Positions 1 through 11,144 of a stretch of 64,000 nucleotides of DNA are shown here, one piece after another. The stretch covers positions 620,001-684,000 of the forward strand of contig OX388314.1 of the NCBI GenBank assembly GCA_947579605.1. Reading direction: 5' to 3'. Made by a program: the position numbers and the translations under genes. The notes under the pieces were generated by a model. It worked only from the letters and a program-made list of their open reading frames with translations, was not told the DNA's origin and made no database searches. The stretch comes from Athripsodes cinereus (lineage: Eukaryota; Arthropoda; Insecta; Trichoptera; Leptoceridae). How positions within the stretch are numbered: position 1 is the first letter of the stretch; the number at the start of each line of letters is the position of its first letter.

Positions 1-532
1 AACACAAAAATTTCGAACAAATGTACCGCGCTGCAAGTCTAGTAGGCATGTCTATGATGTATCTACACGCGATGTGCGGTCGGAAGTACCGTACGCTCTT
101 ACCATTATTTTGCCAAATATTCGGTTGTTCGGCACATGATCTTGGATAATATTCGGTATACATTAAAGATACAAGGACGGAACATTACCTACTGTTTGAA
201 GACATTTCTAATTGGAAATCCAAACTGTCACCCAGAAATTTTATTCATGAAGCTTTAATTTCAAGCAAAATTATTCCTTTTTACACTGGACTAATTATTA
301 TTTATGAGGGAGCGAATACCTTTGTTAAACATTCATAATAAAAAAAATCACTGCTATTAAAAAAAACATGTTAAATTCATGTTCTGAAATTTATATTTAA
401 AAAGCTCAAAGCTTTTTGAAAATTGATAAATACCTACTTAATAAATATACATAAATATTTTTTTATTATTATTTTATTTATCAAAATTAGGATACAGACA
501 GTTAAAATAAAAAATATCAATCAAGCACCACT
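1..532. other. Unannotated AT-rich sequence
   Basis: No coding region, RNA gene or recognisable repeat was found. The stretch is AT-rich with short homopolymer runs. Confidence 0.5.
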
Positions 533-665
533 ATGCCAGTGTTGGCATCTCCGACCCTTCCACGTCAGTGGGCGGGGGACCCGGCTGACGTAGCAGATCC
601 CATCTTGAGACCCACACATCCACGAATGCCTTAAAGCGTGAAGCGTTTGTGGCATTTAAAAACAC
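533..665 (+). repeat. Dispersed repeat, copy 1 of 2 (GC-richer block)
   Basis: About 130 bp that recurs in the same orientation at 56818-56960 with roughly 88-90% identity by eye. Both copies run through TGCCAGTGTTGGCATCTCCG, a CCACGTCAGTGGGCGGG block, a GGCTGACGTAG block and a CACACATCCACGAATGCC block. It is clearly more GC-rich than its surroundings. It is probably the end of a transposable element, but I do not recognise the family. TGCCA-GTGT-TGGCA is a small perfect hairpin inside it. Confidence 0.7.
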
Positions 666-1424
666 TTACTCAAACTAATTTAGTAGACAAAAAAAATAAT
701 TTACAATATCGGACACTAAAAGAACTAGAAAACTCCACAAATCAGAAAATGGGACATTTAAATAAATAAAACCGCTGTAGAAGAGCCGAAAACAGGCCTA
801 CATCGGAAAAACTTTCATCTTTCAAGTCGACGGAATCGTCGACAACCACAAAGCCTTAGTAATACGCACTTTTAATTCATTCCCGCTCAACACAAAAATG
901 ACCGGATTCTGGAAGAATGAATTGTAAATGGAGCAAAACGCCTTAAAAAAGAATATTGGACATAATTCGTGGAGCATTGCGGAAATATTAAAAGATGAGT
1001 CGATCGAGTGCTACGCACCGGACAATTAAATGGTACCTACACCCTGAAGCAAACACATTTAGTCCACCTCGTTATTCAACAGCTTGTACAAGTACATCAA
1101 GTCAGAAAAAGTCCTACAGTTCTCGAGAGACAAGATATTATGATGAAAACGAGTAGCAGAAACATAGTCATCAAAGTGAGTGAATATTTAGGTGTTTGAT
1201 GAATTTTCCTTGTATTCGTCAATGCCAGAAGACGCTCATTATTGGATCGCAATGGTAGGCCATAACTCCAATTTAAATTGTAAACGTAAGTTCACATCTC
1301 TGTTTTTGACAAACTGTGAGTTTGACAGAGACATCCAATTTTGAAAACCAGTTTTGCCTTAATAAAAACCTTAATAAAGTGTAAATAAAACTAAATATAT
1401 TAGATTTTACAAATTATTGTATTG
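666..1424. other. Unannotated region
   Basis: It contains a short open frame at 1008-1199 with no recognisable motif. No splice structure or homology was visible to me. It may be decayed transposon sequence. Confidence 0.4.
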
Positions 1425-1520
1425 CACTAAGAGGACAGTTTGCATGTTTCTTACATGCAGCTGATCTGCTGGCTACCCTACTTGTGGGATATGCCGTGAT
1501 GGTATAGTAGTAGTAGTAGT
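1425..1520 (-). repeat. Repeat family A fragment
   Basis: This is the reverse complement of a high-copy block (family A) whose plus-sense reads CATATCCCACAAGTGGGGTA, then GCCAGCAGACCAGCTGCATG, then AACAAACATGCAAGCTGTCC. Here the block ends in a TAG trinucleotide run near 1505-1520. Other copies lie at 8008, 8330(-), 15618, 23110, 26085, 36640, 36860, 39000 and 61555(-). It sits near decayed RT C-termini elsewhere, so it is probably the 3' part of a non-LTR element or a SINE that depends on one. Confidence 0.65.
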
Positions 1521-3780
1521 TGTATTCTGGAAAGAGCCGGAAAAAATAACAGTGTATTGATGAATTTTATTTTAATGTCATTTCATTATTTTTAGCTGTG
1601 AATATGATTTTTAGTTTTGGAGTACCTACCTATTATGAATTTATTGTAAGAAATCAATAAAATGTTATTAGCATAATATTATGATATTTCTGTTTTTAAA
1701 AATACTTTTGAATATCATTTATTTCTATCATCAACGGCATTTAGCCTTTTACATTAGTAAGGTCTAAACATATTATACAATAATCAATCAATACAATAAA
1801 GCAAACAAAAAAACAACAAAATAAAATTAAACCTTAATTAATCAATAAAACACTAAAAATATTGGCGCATTCAAATATTTAACCAATATCAACTTCAAAC
1901 AAACATAATACAATTGTATAGGCATTCATGGGGATACATACTATGGTGCGCAAACGCTACAAAAATATAAATTAATATCTAGGCACATATAAAATGTATA
2001 CTAATAAAAATATTTGATATTATGATAAAATTTAAACAGATAATAATAATATTAACAACGGGAAACAATAATATATTCCCCACAATATAATAATTTCAAA
2101 TAAATATGTGACAATAATAACGAAATCGACGGGTTAGCTCTCAGTATAACTATACACCTATACATCAATACAATATTTAACTACAATAAAATCCGTTTTA
2201 TCGGAACATCAATTGTACGATATACATATACATATACGTATACAACATATACGATTGATGAGAATATACATTTATTTGATACTTTTACAAATGAGAAAAG
2301 TTTTTCTTTCATATGCTAATCAAAATTTTTACAAGTAAATGTTTTACATTACAATCGTGACATCAATCACTGCCTCTCTGCCTACATATTATTAGAAGTA
2401 CTTACGAAATGTAATAAAAATAATAAATGAATTCATTTTTTATTTCTTTTAATAGTTCAAAAATAACATCTTTTTAACATAATATTTTTTACTTTAGGAA
2501 TCAGTAAATGAAAAAGATTTTTTTTTTTAATATATTTGAAATATTCTATATTCCATCAAAGATGGATGACAAAGGTTTTGGAAGGACATCTTTTTACGTG
2601 AAAGGGTAGTCTAAGCAGGCCATATGTAAGGTAGTATGCTGACTTACTTCGGATAGTTGATGGTATGATTGGTTGCTGTGCACTCATAACATAATCTATG
2701 GTTTATATTCAACAATGATTAGATAACCTAATAATAAAAATAAACTGTCACAGAAATGGATGATACTGACACAGAAACAGGTCACACTTGGCACATGAAT
2801 ACCGAGAAAAAATCTATGTCGTGAGTTAGTTGAGCTCGTGATTTTGTTAATACAATTTTCTAATTAGATTACACAAGGTTTGCGCTAATTTTCTCAATTT
2901 TGATTTTTACAATATTTACAGAATCAAAAAATCAATTGCAGAATACGTTTATAAAATATAGATTCAATATGTAAACCAGCAAAGATCCTAAATTTACCGA
3001 AGATGTTTAAGCCTTGAAAAAAACATCAACATTCAATGAATTAATAATATTAACACTTTATTGATAAAAAAAGATCATGAGCAATTGGCGAGCTTATTAC
3101 TTCGAGACAATATCTTCCAGCTAGCCAAAATTATTTCAAAACTACTCGAAAATCAGTACTGTATAGCTCACAACTTTCGAAATGAAAATTAATTACTTTG
3201 GACTCATACTAGACATGGTTAGTAAGCCAGGCATAAACATGTTTCTGGTAAGTTATTGTACGAGTGATCATGTACGAGTATAACATATTATATTAATATG
3301 TAGGTGTAAGTATTGTATTAAAAAGGACACCAAGACTATATTATTATTATATGTAGTCTAGTGTCCTTTTGACATGGGTAACATAAACTAATGACATTTA
3401 ATAACAACATGTTATATTATTATAATAAATACAATTTCCTAGTGGAAATCCATTTCCAGGTAACAATTTTCTGGACGTCAACAGGTGTTATGTCTAATAT
3501 GACATGTTGTGTTATGTGAAAAGTAAGTTAAAGGTTCTATCATAAGTAGACGCCTTTGATTTTCATTATAATTCGAAGACCATTGAAATAAATGGACTTC
3601 TTTCCGTTTATACAAAAGTTTCGCAAAAAGTCACAGTTGAATTTCGAAATAATTTGATTCATTTGAATTTCTTCGCAAAGAGTAATCGATCTTAAGAGTA
3701 TTGTTCATTTGCGGTTTTGATTTTGATAGGATTATTTATTTATTATCTCTCTCTCTTTTGTGATTTTTTTTATCATTTGT
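1521..3780. other. AT-rich stretch with small repeat traces
   Basis: No gene was found. 1733-1775 is related to repeat family C (compare 30057 and 37480, GTGAGCCTTTTACATGTT). 3318-3372 is an imperfect hairpin with arms around AAAAGGACACCAAGACTA and its complement. 2220-2260 is a short TATACA-type simple repeat. Confidence 0.4.
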
Positions 3781-3789
3781 ACATATTTT

Positions 3790-3872
3790 TAGAGACAGCT
3801 ACCTCTACAGCATCAGCGAGAAGATAGGGTTAATTGAAGTGGCCCCAAACGAGAGCCCCGAGGAACTCCAAT
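3790..3872 (-). pseudogene. RT motif-B fragment of a non-LTR retrotransposon
   Basis: On the minus strand, GGAGTTCCTCGGGGCTCTCG and the bases after it translate to GVPRGSRLGP. This is a recognisable version of the RT motif GVPQGSxLGPLLF that lies just before the catalytic YxDD in Jockey, R1 and I-type elements. The reading frame decays on both sides. A second copy of the same motif lies about 360 bp away at 4190-4226. Confidence 0.5.
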
Positions 3873-4189
3873 GCTGAATCCAAATGATCAAGCCCATAAA
3901 GCCAATTTTAATAATCTTTATATCCATTTCTATCAGTTAAAATCTATTTTTAAGAATAATCTGTTTCAAATATCAGTAAGAAACTAGTTAAAGCCTTCAG
4001 TTTAAAATATCGGATGACGAATAAAAGTCACATTAAAATTTCATTTCAGTTTTTTCACAAAGCGTGTTATATCGGTAATTATTTATTTGTAGTAATTGAA
4101 ATATAAAGCTATCTTTATATCATCAGTAAAAGTAATAAATACAATAAGAAAAGAATAACTGATATCTGTCACATCTGGACTAATAAATG

Positions 4190-4226
4190 TGGCCGCAAAT
4201 GAGAACCTTGAGGAACTCCAGGTTTA
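4190..4226 (-). pseudogene. Second RT GVPQGS fragment
   Basis: The minus strand reads GVPQGSHLRPH, another copy of the non-LTR RT motif GVPQGSHLGPLLF. It stops a few codons later. Together with 3790-3872 this indicates two decayed copies of one retrotransposon family. Confidence 0.5.
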
Positions 4227-4277
4227 CAAAAAGCTTTGCTTATGTTTTCGGCATTCACAATATAACAATTTCTAGAC

Positions 4278-4465
4278 ATGATATGATTTTTTAGATTATT
4301 ATGTAATAATTGTTATTTTTTGAGCTTTTTATTTGCTACCGCGGTTTCGGTGGAGCGTCCACCATTAACGAGCGTTAATGGTGGACGCTCCACCGAAACC
4401 GCGGTAGCAAATAAAAAGCTCAAAAAATAACAACTATTACATAATAATCTAAAAAATCATATCAT
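4278..4465. repeat. Near-perfect 188-bp palindrome (fold-back element)
   Basis: Two 93-bp arms, 4278-4370 and 4373-4465, are separated by only AG. I see one mismatch by eye, TAATAATTG against its partner TAATAGTTG. The core near the centre is GC-rich (GGTTTCGGTGGAGCGTCCAC), unlike the surroundings. The arms would form a very long hairpin. Such structures are typical of fold-back MITEs or of a recent inverted duplication. No clear target-site duplication was found. Confidence 0.85.
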
Positions 4466-5290
4466 TACAAAAAGCTCTTAAATAATATCTCACTAACTTT
4501 CAGTAACACTAGAATAAAATAATCAATCTTCTTGACCTTTGCTATTATTATATTCAAATAGTAATCGAGTGGGTACAGTGAATACCATTATTCGTACCAA
4601 ATAGAATATCCCACGTATAATAATAGATGTCGTTATTTCTACAATAAATTCTATAATACTCTAATGATCAAATGGTGTAATATTCAACATAAATATTAAT
4701 GATAATCTGGTATGAAATATTTTAGCATGTCTACATGTTTGTATGTTGATTGTTGCTCGTTTTAAATAGCCAAAGAGATCACTGTTTTTTCATTCACATA
4801 CATTTTCCGAAGACCTCAAAATTACCTTTTCACAATACACAGTTCCATAACAACGAAAACAGAGCGTCAGAGCGCCCTCTTCGTGCCAACAAAGGAATTA
4901 CAAAATCAATATGGATGATATACTACACTGTTTAATAAAATATCACGAATTGACTCCTTTTAATTTCTATAAGCTGAAAAATATTGCACATAGACAGATA
5001 TTGCCCAATAGAGTTCCCGGTGCGAGGTTCAGTAAAACGTTTGAAATAGATGACAAAGTATGAGAAGAGAGAGTTGATGATTTATAAGAGTATCAAAGGG
5101 GTTCTCGAGAAAATAGTTACAGTTTTAGAGTAAGTAAAACCCTAGAGACTATATAATGTAGGTAAGTTTGTTCTATTCTTTAGTTTTAAGTAACTCTTGC
5201 CCTGAATTTTAATTTATAAATTACAATTTATTTGTTTTTACAAAATATTTAAAATAATGTGACATATGTTTCGGCTGCAATGCCATAATC
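4466..5290. other. Unannotated AT-rich sequence
   Basis: It has a small open frame at 4750-4935 without motif or splice support. No repeat of known type was seen. Confidence 0.4.
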
Positions 5291-5294
5291 ATAC

Positions 5295-5332
5295 TTGCCC
5301 TGAAGATGCCGCAAGACGAAAGCGCTCGGCAA
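5295..5332 (+). ncRNA. Candidate minimal hammerhead ribozyme motif
   Basis: In order the sequence shows stem I 5' strand TTGCC (5295-5299), core CTGAAGA (5300-5306), an extra T, stem II GCC/GAC around a GCAA tetraloop (5308-5317), core GAAA (5318-5321), a two-base-pair stem III GC/GC, TC at the cleavage position (5326-5327), and stem I 3' strand GGCAA (5328-5332). Stem I pairs over 5 bp. Stem II has one C-A mismatch. The extra U between the first core and stem II departs from the canonical hammerhead but recurs in the other copies here. Minimal hammerheads like this are known from Penelope-like elements. Activity is untested. Confidence 0.5.
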
Positions 5333-5572
5333 TTTTAGTCAATATTAATTGACTAATAATCATACGTGAAAATTAAACTGTGTTTAGTTCAACATTTTAA
5401 AACTCATATTAAAATGAATTTTCACAACTTTAACGCACCTACTTTAAATTTTAAAAACTTTCTGTTCGATATTATAATATAATTAATTATCTTTGGACTT
5501 ATAAAATTCAATATGAATTTCTCACATCGATTCAATTCCAAAAAACGAACAAAAACATTCTATTTTCTTCGT

Positions 5573-5621
5573 GAATCGAATCCTCGACCCCTCGTTTTCA
5601 AGGCGAGTGTGTTAACCACTA
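5573..5621 (-). repeat. tRNA-derived SINE head (pol III A and B boxes)
   Basis: The minus strand reads TAGTGGTTAACACACTCGCC (A-box-like, from 5621) and then GGATTCGATTC (B-box-like, 5573-5583), with spacing typical of a tRNA gene. No acceptor stem was recognised, so this is a tRNA-derived SINE promoter and not a working tRNA gene. It abuts an RT tail fragment at 5645-5765. Confidence 0.55.
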
Positions 5622-5644
5622 ATCTGACTATAATATTATAGTGA

Positions 5645-5765
5645 GTTATAGTCCATTGGATTGGTCTGCAACGAGTTTGGATTTTCTCCTCCATTTCTCC
5701 CTATTTTCAGCTTGTCTCTTTAGTTCTACGTATGTGCCACAGTTCATGTTCTTCTTCAATTAGTC
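5645..5765 (-). pseudogene. C-terminal RT fragment of a non-LTR retrotransposon
   Basis: On the minus strand this stretch closely matches the end of the larger fragment at 11338-11928, including AACATGAACTGTGGC and CTCGTTGCAGACCAATCCAA. It is therefore a second, shorter copy of the same retrotransposon 3' end, in the opposite orientation. Confidence 0.65.
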
Positions 5766-6596
5766 AATCAATCTGACTAGGCCAACCTATTTGAAATAGG
5801 TAGTTACTAGGTGGGTATGTGTATGTGAGGACATACTGTGTTCGTGTGTCAAAAAGTCAACTCACTTTTATACTTTTGTACAAATATCTCTCACAATCTC
5901 AATATAGTTCTTTGTTTACAAATATTCCTTAAATTGTGTAATTCATGCAACGAACATCGCGTGTAACATGATCATCCTAAAATATTATAAAAATTATATT
6001 ATAATTATAGCCAGCGACGTTTCTAGAAACATAAGAAATAATCATCGAACGTACGATGAGTTGGTTTTATTGTAATCGTAAATTAATATTTCTGTGAACG
6101 ACACATTGTCCTATTGGTAAATGTATTGTATCATTAATATTATACTTGGCGGGACATAAACCTATTATTACAGTATAATTACAATCCAGCTTTGTAGGGA
6201 AAGCAGAAACATATAATTATAGAACTTATATTAACTATTTTCTATTGCGTTGTGGAACATCTGTGTATGGCATACCTTTAATTAAATAGTAAGTACATAG
6301 ATATGTATGAACACTTCTCTCTTTGGAAATATTACATATTATTATTATAAGAAACAAAGTTTCGCTTAATTGAAATTGTACGCACATATTTTGTCTTATT
6401 AAATATGAATTATTAATCTCTAAACTTTCTTCTCTATTCTAATAATTTATTTTGATATGAGTATTGTTCTCTCGTACGTTATTTAATACTTAGTGGAGTC
6501 TCCTCACTTTATTCTATACGATTTCGAGTATCCTTTAAAAGACAGGCATTAGCAAAAACTCACGTATAAGACAATTAACATCTGTAATTCAACGAA
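5766..6596. other. Unannotated AT-rich sequence
   Basis: No gene, RNA or recognised repeat was found. Confidence 0.4.
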
Positions 6597-7105
6597 GAGA
6601 CATTCCATCCATTCTGAATGGAGCATTATTAATTGGCATGCAGAGGAAAATCTCTCTGTTTATTGCATACTGTAAGGCTCGGAGACTTGGACCCTGAAAG
6701 TGTACCCTATGAACCGGTTGGAAGCATTCGAGATGTGGTTGCACAGGAGAATGCTTCGCATACCATGGACAGATTTGGACAGCAACTCGGAGGTTTTAAC
6801 GAGAGCCAATTGCAGTAGACAGCTGCTGAAGGACGTTAAGGTCTGTAAAATCTCATATCTGGGTCACATTTTGCAGGATAATACCTTAGTATAGTTTGCT
6901 CCAACTGATACTGATGGGAAAGATTGAGGGGCAGCGTGGTCCTGGCAGAAGGGAAACGTCTTGGCTGCACAACATTATAGACTGGAGCGGGATGAGACAT
7001 GTGGGGGAGCTGTTCCGGATCGCGTAGAATAGATAAACCTTCGCCAGATTGATTGCCTACGTCGGGGAGACCTGATACGACACGAGAATAATAAAAAGAA
7101 GAAAT
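6597..7105 (+). pseudogene. Decayed RT C-terminal domain (RTE/Jockey-like)
   Basis: Read across frames, the plus strand gives GSETWTL, then MNRLEAFEMWLHRRMLRIPW, then YLGHILQ, then GKIEGQRGPGRRETSWLHNI and FARLIA. This order is that of the conserved C-terminal region of insect endonuclease-reverse transcriptases (YGxETWT ... EMWxxRRML ... GHxLR ... KIEGxRGPGRRxxSWL). Frame changes and stops, for example around 6818-6894 and 7027, show it is dead. The upstream endonuclease and polymerase regions are absent, as expected of a 5'-truncated insertion. Confidence 0.75.
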
Positions 7106-7115
7106 TGCATACATT

Positions 7116-7160
7116 TCAAATGCCTGAAGATGGCGATAGCTCGAGCCTAAATCAACTATG
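7116..7160 (+). repeat. Degenerate copy of the hammerhead-like motif
   Basis: CCTGAAGATGGCGATAGCTC matches the first core and stem II side of the family seen at 5295 and 47188. The GAAA core is not preserved. Confidence 0.35.
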
Positions 7161-7754
7161 ATACGGTGATCTAGATTCTAGACAACCATACAGTTAGGCT
7201 GCTGACTTCCCCGCTTGTATAAAATATTATGATGATATAGTATTATTAGATATGAATAACCAGATAAGAAATAAAATAATAACGTGGTATGAAAAGGGTT
7301 ATAACAAATATATGAACAAGGTCATATAACTATTGCATTATCTGAATCTTTTCTATTCGAAAGCTCTTCATACAAACATGGGTGTGTATGAATGAATTAT
7401 AAAACAATGCATAGGAATCTCCTACTGAGGTAACGGTAAGAACGTTATTAAATAAACGTAGATATGCAGAAAACAGCTAAACAAGAAAATAAATGCAAAG
7501 CGAAAGCTTTCACGCAGAACACTTCAGAAGTCCTGAAGGGATATATTTCTATATTCATCTTGCGACGCTGGTTGCATTTTGTAAAACTATTGTCTTTATG
7601 TATTAAAAGTACTTTATTTTATAGTCTTGATATAATTGAATATTTCACTTTATTACTCACACATTTATGATTTGAAATGAGAATGACTTTTATTGCTGTG
7701 CATAGTAAAAGTTTTTCGATCTATGCATATTATTTGTAGAAATATAAAATTGTG

Positions 7755-7800
7755 TTAAATTACAAGTCTCGTGTAAACCCTCCTTTACACGAGACTTGTC
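7755..7800. repeat. Perfect short hairpin
   Basis: ACAAGTCTCGTGTAAA and its exact reverse complement (16 bp each) flank a 6-nt CCCTCC loop. Its function is unknown. It could be a fold-back remnant. Confidence 0.7.
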
Positions 7801-8007
7801 TCTATAACGAGGATGTTTAGATTTAAGTTTTATCAAATAGTCTATGTATTGTAATGTCTGTATAATTATTGTTAAATAAAATAAATAAAAAAATAAAAAA
7901 AAAATAAAAATAAAATAAAAATTTGTAGAAATATACATACTCGTATGTCGAGGTATCACTGTACACACTGTATATCTGGCTCATTCACTCAATATTCGTT
8001 GCACCAT

Positions 8008-8165
8008 CATGGCACTTCCCACAAGTGAGGTAGCCAGCAGAATAGCCGCATATTATAAAAATGCAAGCTGTTCTCGTTGTGTCAATACAAAATAAGACAT
8101 TCAAGATCGGTGGCATATCTCATAGCTGAATTTAAGATGTAAAATGTCTTAATTTTTTCGAACAC
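8008..8165 (+). repeat. Repeat family A
   Basis: A fairly complete copy with the blocks CATGGCACTTCCCACAAGTG, AAATGCAAGCTGTTCTCG, GACATTCAAGATCGGTGGCA and CTGAATTTAAGATGTAAAAT. The same order is seen at 36640-36800 and 39000-39150. Confidence 0.7.
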
Positions 8166-8221
8166 CTCTCTTTTACAGGACACTCGAAAACTTGTGCTTT
8201 TTTTAATATTTCTTGATTGAT

Positions 8222-8300
8222 GCACCATATATCGTAACAGTGAGAATGGCGGAATCGGTGAACGTTGTCCATGGACATCGAAAATGACCACTTTAGCTAG
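8222..8300 (+). repeat. Dispersed repeat shared with 47690-47770
   Basis: GTAACAGTGAGAATGGCGG, GGTGAACGTTGTCCATGGAC and the following ATCGAAAATGACCACTT recur in reverse complement at about 47698-47765. The family is unknown. Here it lies between two copies of repeat A. Confidence 0.6.
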
Positions 8301-8329
8301 TCTGGAGACAATTTTTAAGAGTAGGGACG

Positions 8330-8545
8330 ATTTTATATTGGCATGGAGAGGACAGCTTGCATAATTATTGCATTCAGCTGGTCTGCTACCCCACTTACGG
8401 GATATGCCGTAATAGTTTGGGTTAGTTGGAAGAGATCACGCCTTTGCGATAAACTCGCCCTCTGTATATTGATTGTATTTAATTTGAATGTATACCTTTT
8501 ATGTAATTGTTTTTTATCAATGTACAGTAAAGAATGAATAAATAA
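8330..8545 (+). repeat. Repeat A (reverse) fused to repeat family B 3' tail
   Basis: 8340-8420 is repeat A in reverse complement. 8430-8545 is family B, with GGAAGAGATCACGCCTTTGC, GATAAACTCGCCCTCTGTA, ATGTACAGTAAAGAATGAAT and a terminal AATA/AAATA run. Family B copies in the other orientation lie at 12080-12210 and 63820-63925. The TTGGAAGAGATC...GCGATAA signature followed by an A/T-rich simple tail is typical of a non-LTR retrotransposon or SINE 3' end in insects. Confidence 0.65.
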
Positions 8546-9790
8546 ATAAAATAAAATAGTAGAAAAAGCAATTTTGTTGGAATCTCATACTTCAAATCTC
8601 GAATGGATCAAGATCTCCCGTCTAAATGGCGCCGGAACAATTATCAAATTCAACGCGTTATCGGCTGCTAATTGGACCAGCCAACAAAGAGTCGACAATT
8701 GAATCAACAACAATTTTATTACAATTTTTAAATTCTCTAAACAAAACCATAGGTTTTCTACTTTAATGTATGATGAGATCTGTGCTGGTTTTGTCAGAAT
8801 TCTTGAAATCCAGAGATATGGTTATTACTCAACTATACATAATATGTTTCGAAAACTTGAATCTTCGTTTGACCAGACAGCGTTTCTATATTAGCGTAAA
8901 ATCATTATGACAAGCGTTCGACCCTATAATTTATATTGAATTTCAAAAAAAAAAAATATAATATTTTTATTTAACAAAAATACAGTTTCACATGGAAAAA
9001 CTTACATGAAAATTCAATTATTGATATTTCATTGCAATACTCATAAAACCAATTATCAAACAGTTAAAACAATTAGTATTATTAATACGAGCGTATAATG
9101 ACCAAACATAATGTCCCTATTACAAATATTTAACTGAAGCTATTCTGAATATATTATTATCACTAAAAACTAATAAATTAATACAATTAAATTATGTAGT
9201 TTACATAATACATACATAGGTACGTTGGTAATTAGTAAATGCTTTACATTTTATCGTATGTACTATCCTAATTGTTTGATTGTATATTGTAGATAATCAC
9301 AGTTTAAATTGTATTGTTCATCCCAGTATAAAATATCTTCGAAGTATTTTACAAACGGGTCATGTGATGTAATAATTGAAATTGAGTGTCAATTATTACA
9401 TTTCTCAGAACATTATTCAAGTTATTGATTGAATTTGAATTTCGTAAATAGAACAAAAATAAAAGCTAGAAACTCAAGTGAAAAATTGTTGTTAGGTCCA
9501 ATTGAATTTTTGGTCTAAAATATTTTCGTGCCAATGATAAACAAGGTTGCAAAATAACCTATTGTTATGAATGCAGTGTGATAGTGATAAGTGATGTGTG
9601 AGTTAAACAGTAATGATTTATTCCTGTCTTGGGAAACGTTAAATAAATATTGTGTTGATATTATTTGGAAACTTGAATTCTGCGACAATGATTACTGCGT
9701 TTCTCGAATATGTTTATTTGACGAATACGAGCATTTTGTTAAGTATATAAATTATTTTATTTGTTAATGTAATTTTTATATTTGTTTATG
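8546..9790. other. Unannotated AT-rich sequence
   Basis: No gene or recognised repeat was found. Homopolymer runs occur near 8945-8960. Confidence 0.4.
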
Positions 9791-9792
9791 CG

Positions 9793-9868
9793 TGGTTAGA
9801 GAGAAGAAATCACTTTAAAGTGGTGATATGCAGTGGCGAGATTATCACTTTAAAGTGATTTCTTCTAA
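9793..9868. repeat. Fold-back element with duplicated CACTTTAAAGTG
   Basis: Arms 9802-9827 (AGAAGAAATCACTTTAAAGT) and 9841-9866 (its complement) flank ATGCAGTGGCGAG. Each arm itself contains the palindrome CACTTTAAAGTG. A related single-armed copy lies at 53573-53626 with the same GCAGTGGCGAGATTATCAC core and the outer GTGGTTAGA/TCTAACCAC end. Confidence 0.7.
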
Positions 9869-9870
9869 TT

Positions 9871-10499
9871 TTTTAATGTTTTTTTGACATTCTTTTTTAT
9901 GTAAACTGATTTGTTGATTTTGTTATGTGAATAATGATGTGCAAGAAGAATAAAATAAACAAGGATTTTTTGTGTCATATTTATATTTATTTATTTATTT
10001 ATTTATTTATTCATTTACATGGTACACAACAGATGAAAGACACATAAATATAACATGTAAGCGACAAAAACATTCCAATAGTCTTACATCCAAACAGTAA
10101 ACATATTGTGTAATAAAATTTAAATATTGCATTTTCTCAAATATGTTTTGAAATAAATCATTGTGTACATACAATTATTATATATACAATATTTATTTGT
10201 CAATGTAATTTATGTAATTTAATTTTTGTTCCTAACAAGATAATATTATAAAACCTCAAAAAATTGCAAATTATTCACGACTCATTTCGAATATACAACT
10301 GTTAAAACAACATTATCAAACTGAAATTAATATTAAATTTAGTGTCTCCATCTCCAGAATGTAATATTTTGTACGCAGGCAGATTTATATAAACATTATA
10401 ATATAGAAATAATGGATAAAGAGAAACAGAGCAGATATTAGATTAATTGTTACACACAATTAATTATTAATAATGCCTTGTCTATGATTTAATAAAACC
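9871..10499. other. AT-rich stretch with TTTA microsatellite
   Basis: A TTTA microsatellite occupies about 9985-10012. The rest shows no recognisable feature. Confidence 0.5.
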
Positions 10500-10700
10500 T
10501 TGCACGATCTTGAATATGTGGATGATCCAGCTCTTTTTGATACATCTGTGGACGGATTACAGCGCAACGGCAATGCTCTTTTTGAAAATTCTCTACACCT
10601 TGGTCTTCGTATCCACGCTAATAAAACAGAGTACATCTGTAATAATACATGTACGATTAGTCACACCCCACTTATGGTTGAATTCCCGAATATCTCAGGT
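10500..10700 (+). pseudogene. RT palm fragment with YVDD motif
   Basis: The translation HDLEYVDDPALFDTSVDGLQ, followed by LHLGLRIHANKTEYI, corresponds to the catalytic YxDD motif of a non-LTR RT and the region just after it (YADDIALxDTSxxxLQ ... GLxINxxKTEYI). Only about 65 codons remain, with a stop at 10701. It may belong to the same element type as the C-terminal fragments at 6.6-7.1 and 11.3-11.9 kb. Confidence 0.7.
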
Positions 10701-11054
10701 TAGCAAATTCAGGTTAGGAGTTGACCAAAATTGTCGGTCGGTGGATGGCGCTGGTAGTAGCTGCCTGAAACCTTTGACGTCTCATTTTTCAAAATTAAAT
10801 ATTATTGTCTTATAATTGTTCAAATCAACTTAATTTCAGTACATTTTTTTTAGTTTCAATAGTTTTATAAAGTTAAATTCATGGGTGTTATTATTTTAAC
10901 ACTAGTTATTGTTTTTGAAATTCAAATTTAAAAATGTGAATTAGTGAATAATATTTGTGACAATTAATTTGGAACTCGCATAAAATTCTCGCATTTTAGT
11001 CAAATTTTGTGACAATCACAAGTGTTTTCAAAATTTAATAAAAGTTAAATAAAA

Positions 11055-11142
11055 ATAACAGGCGCCCTTGAGACGGTCTAGGGACTGTTAAACGGCGTCA
11101 AAACAAAATCATCCATAATCATCATCATCATCAGGTACCTGG
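11055..11142 (+). repeat. Repeat family E with ATC/TCA tail
   Basis: GGCGCCCTTGAGACGGTCTA, then GGGACTGTTAAACGGCGTCA, followed by AAATCATC and a (CAT)n run. A close copy is at 62580-62656 (reverse), and a diverged one at about 27955-28045 (reverse, beside an AAT run). It is probably a retrotransposon 3' end tailed by simple repeats. Confidence 0.65.
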
Positions 11143-11144
11143 GA

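Noticed and set aside
1008..1199. Small protein-coding exon ending near a GTGAGT-like donor
   Set aside because: No homology or matching acceptor/exon partner could be recognised, and the frame is short.
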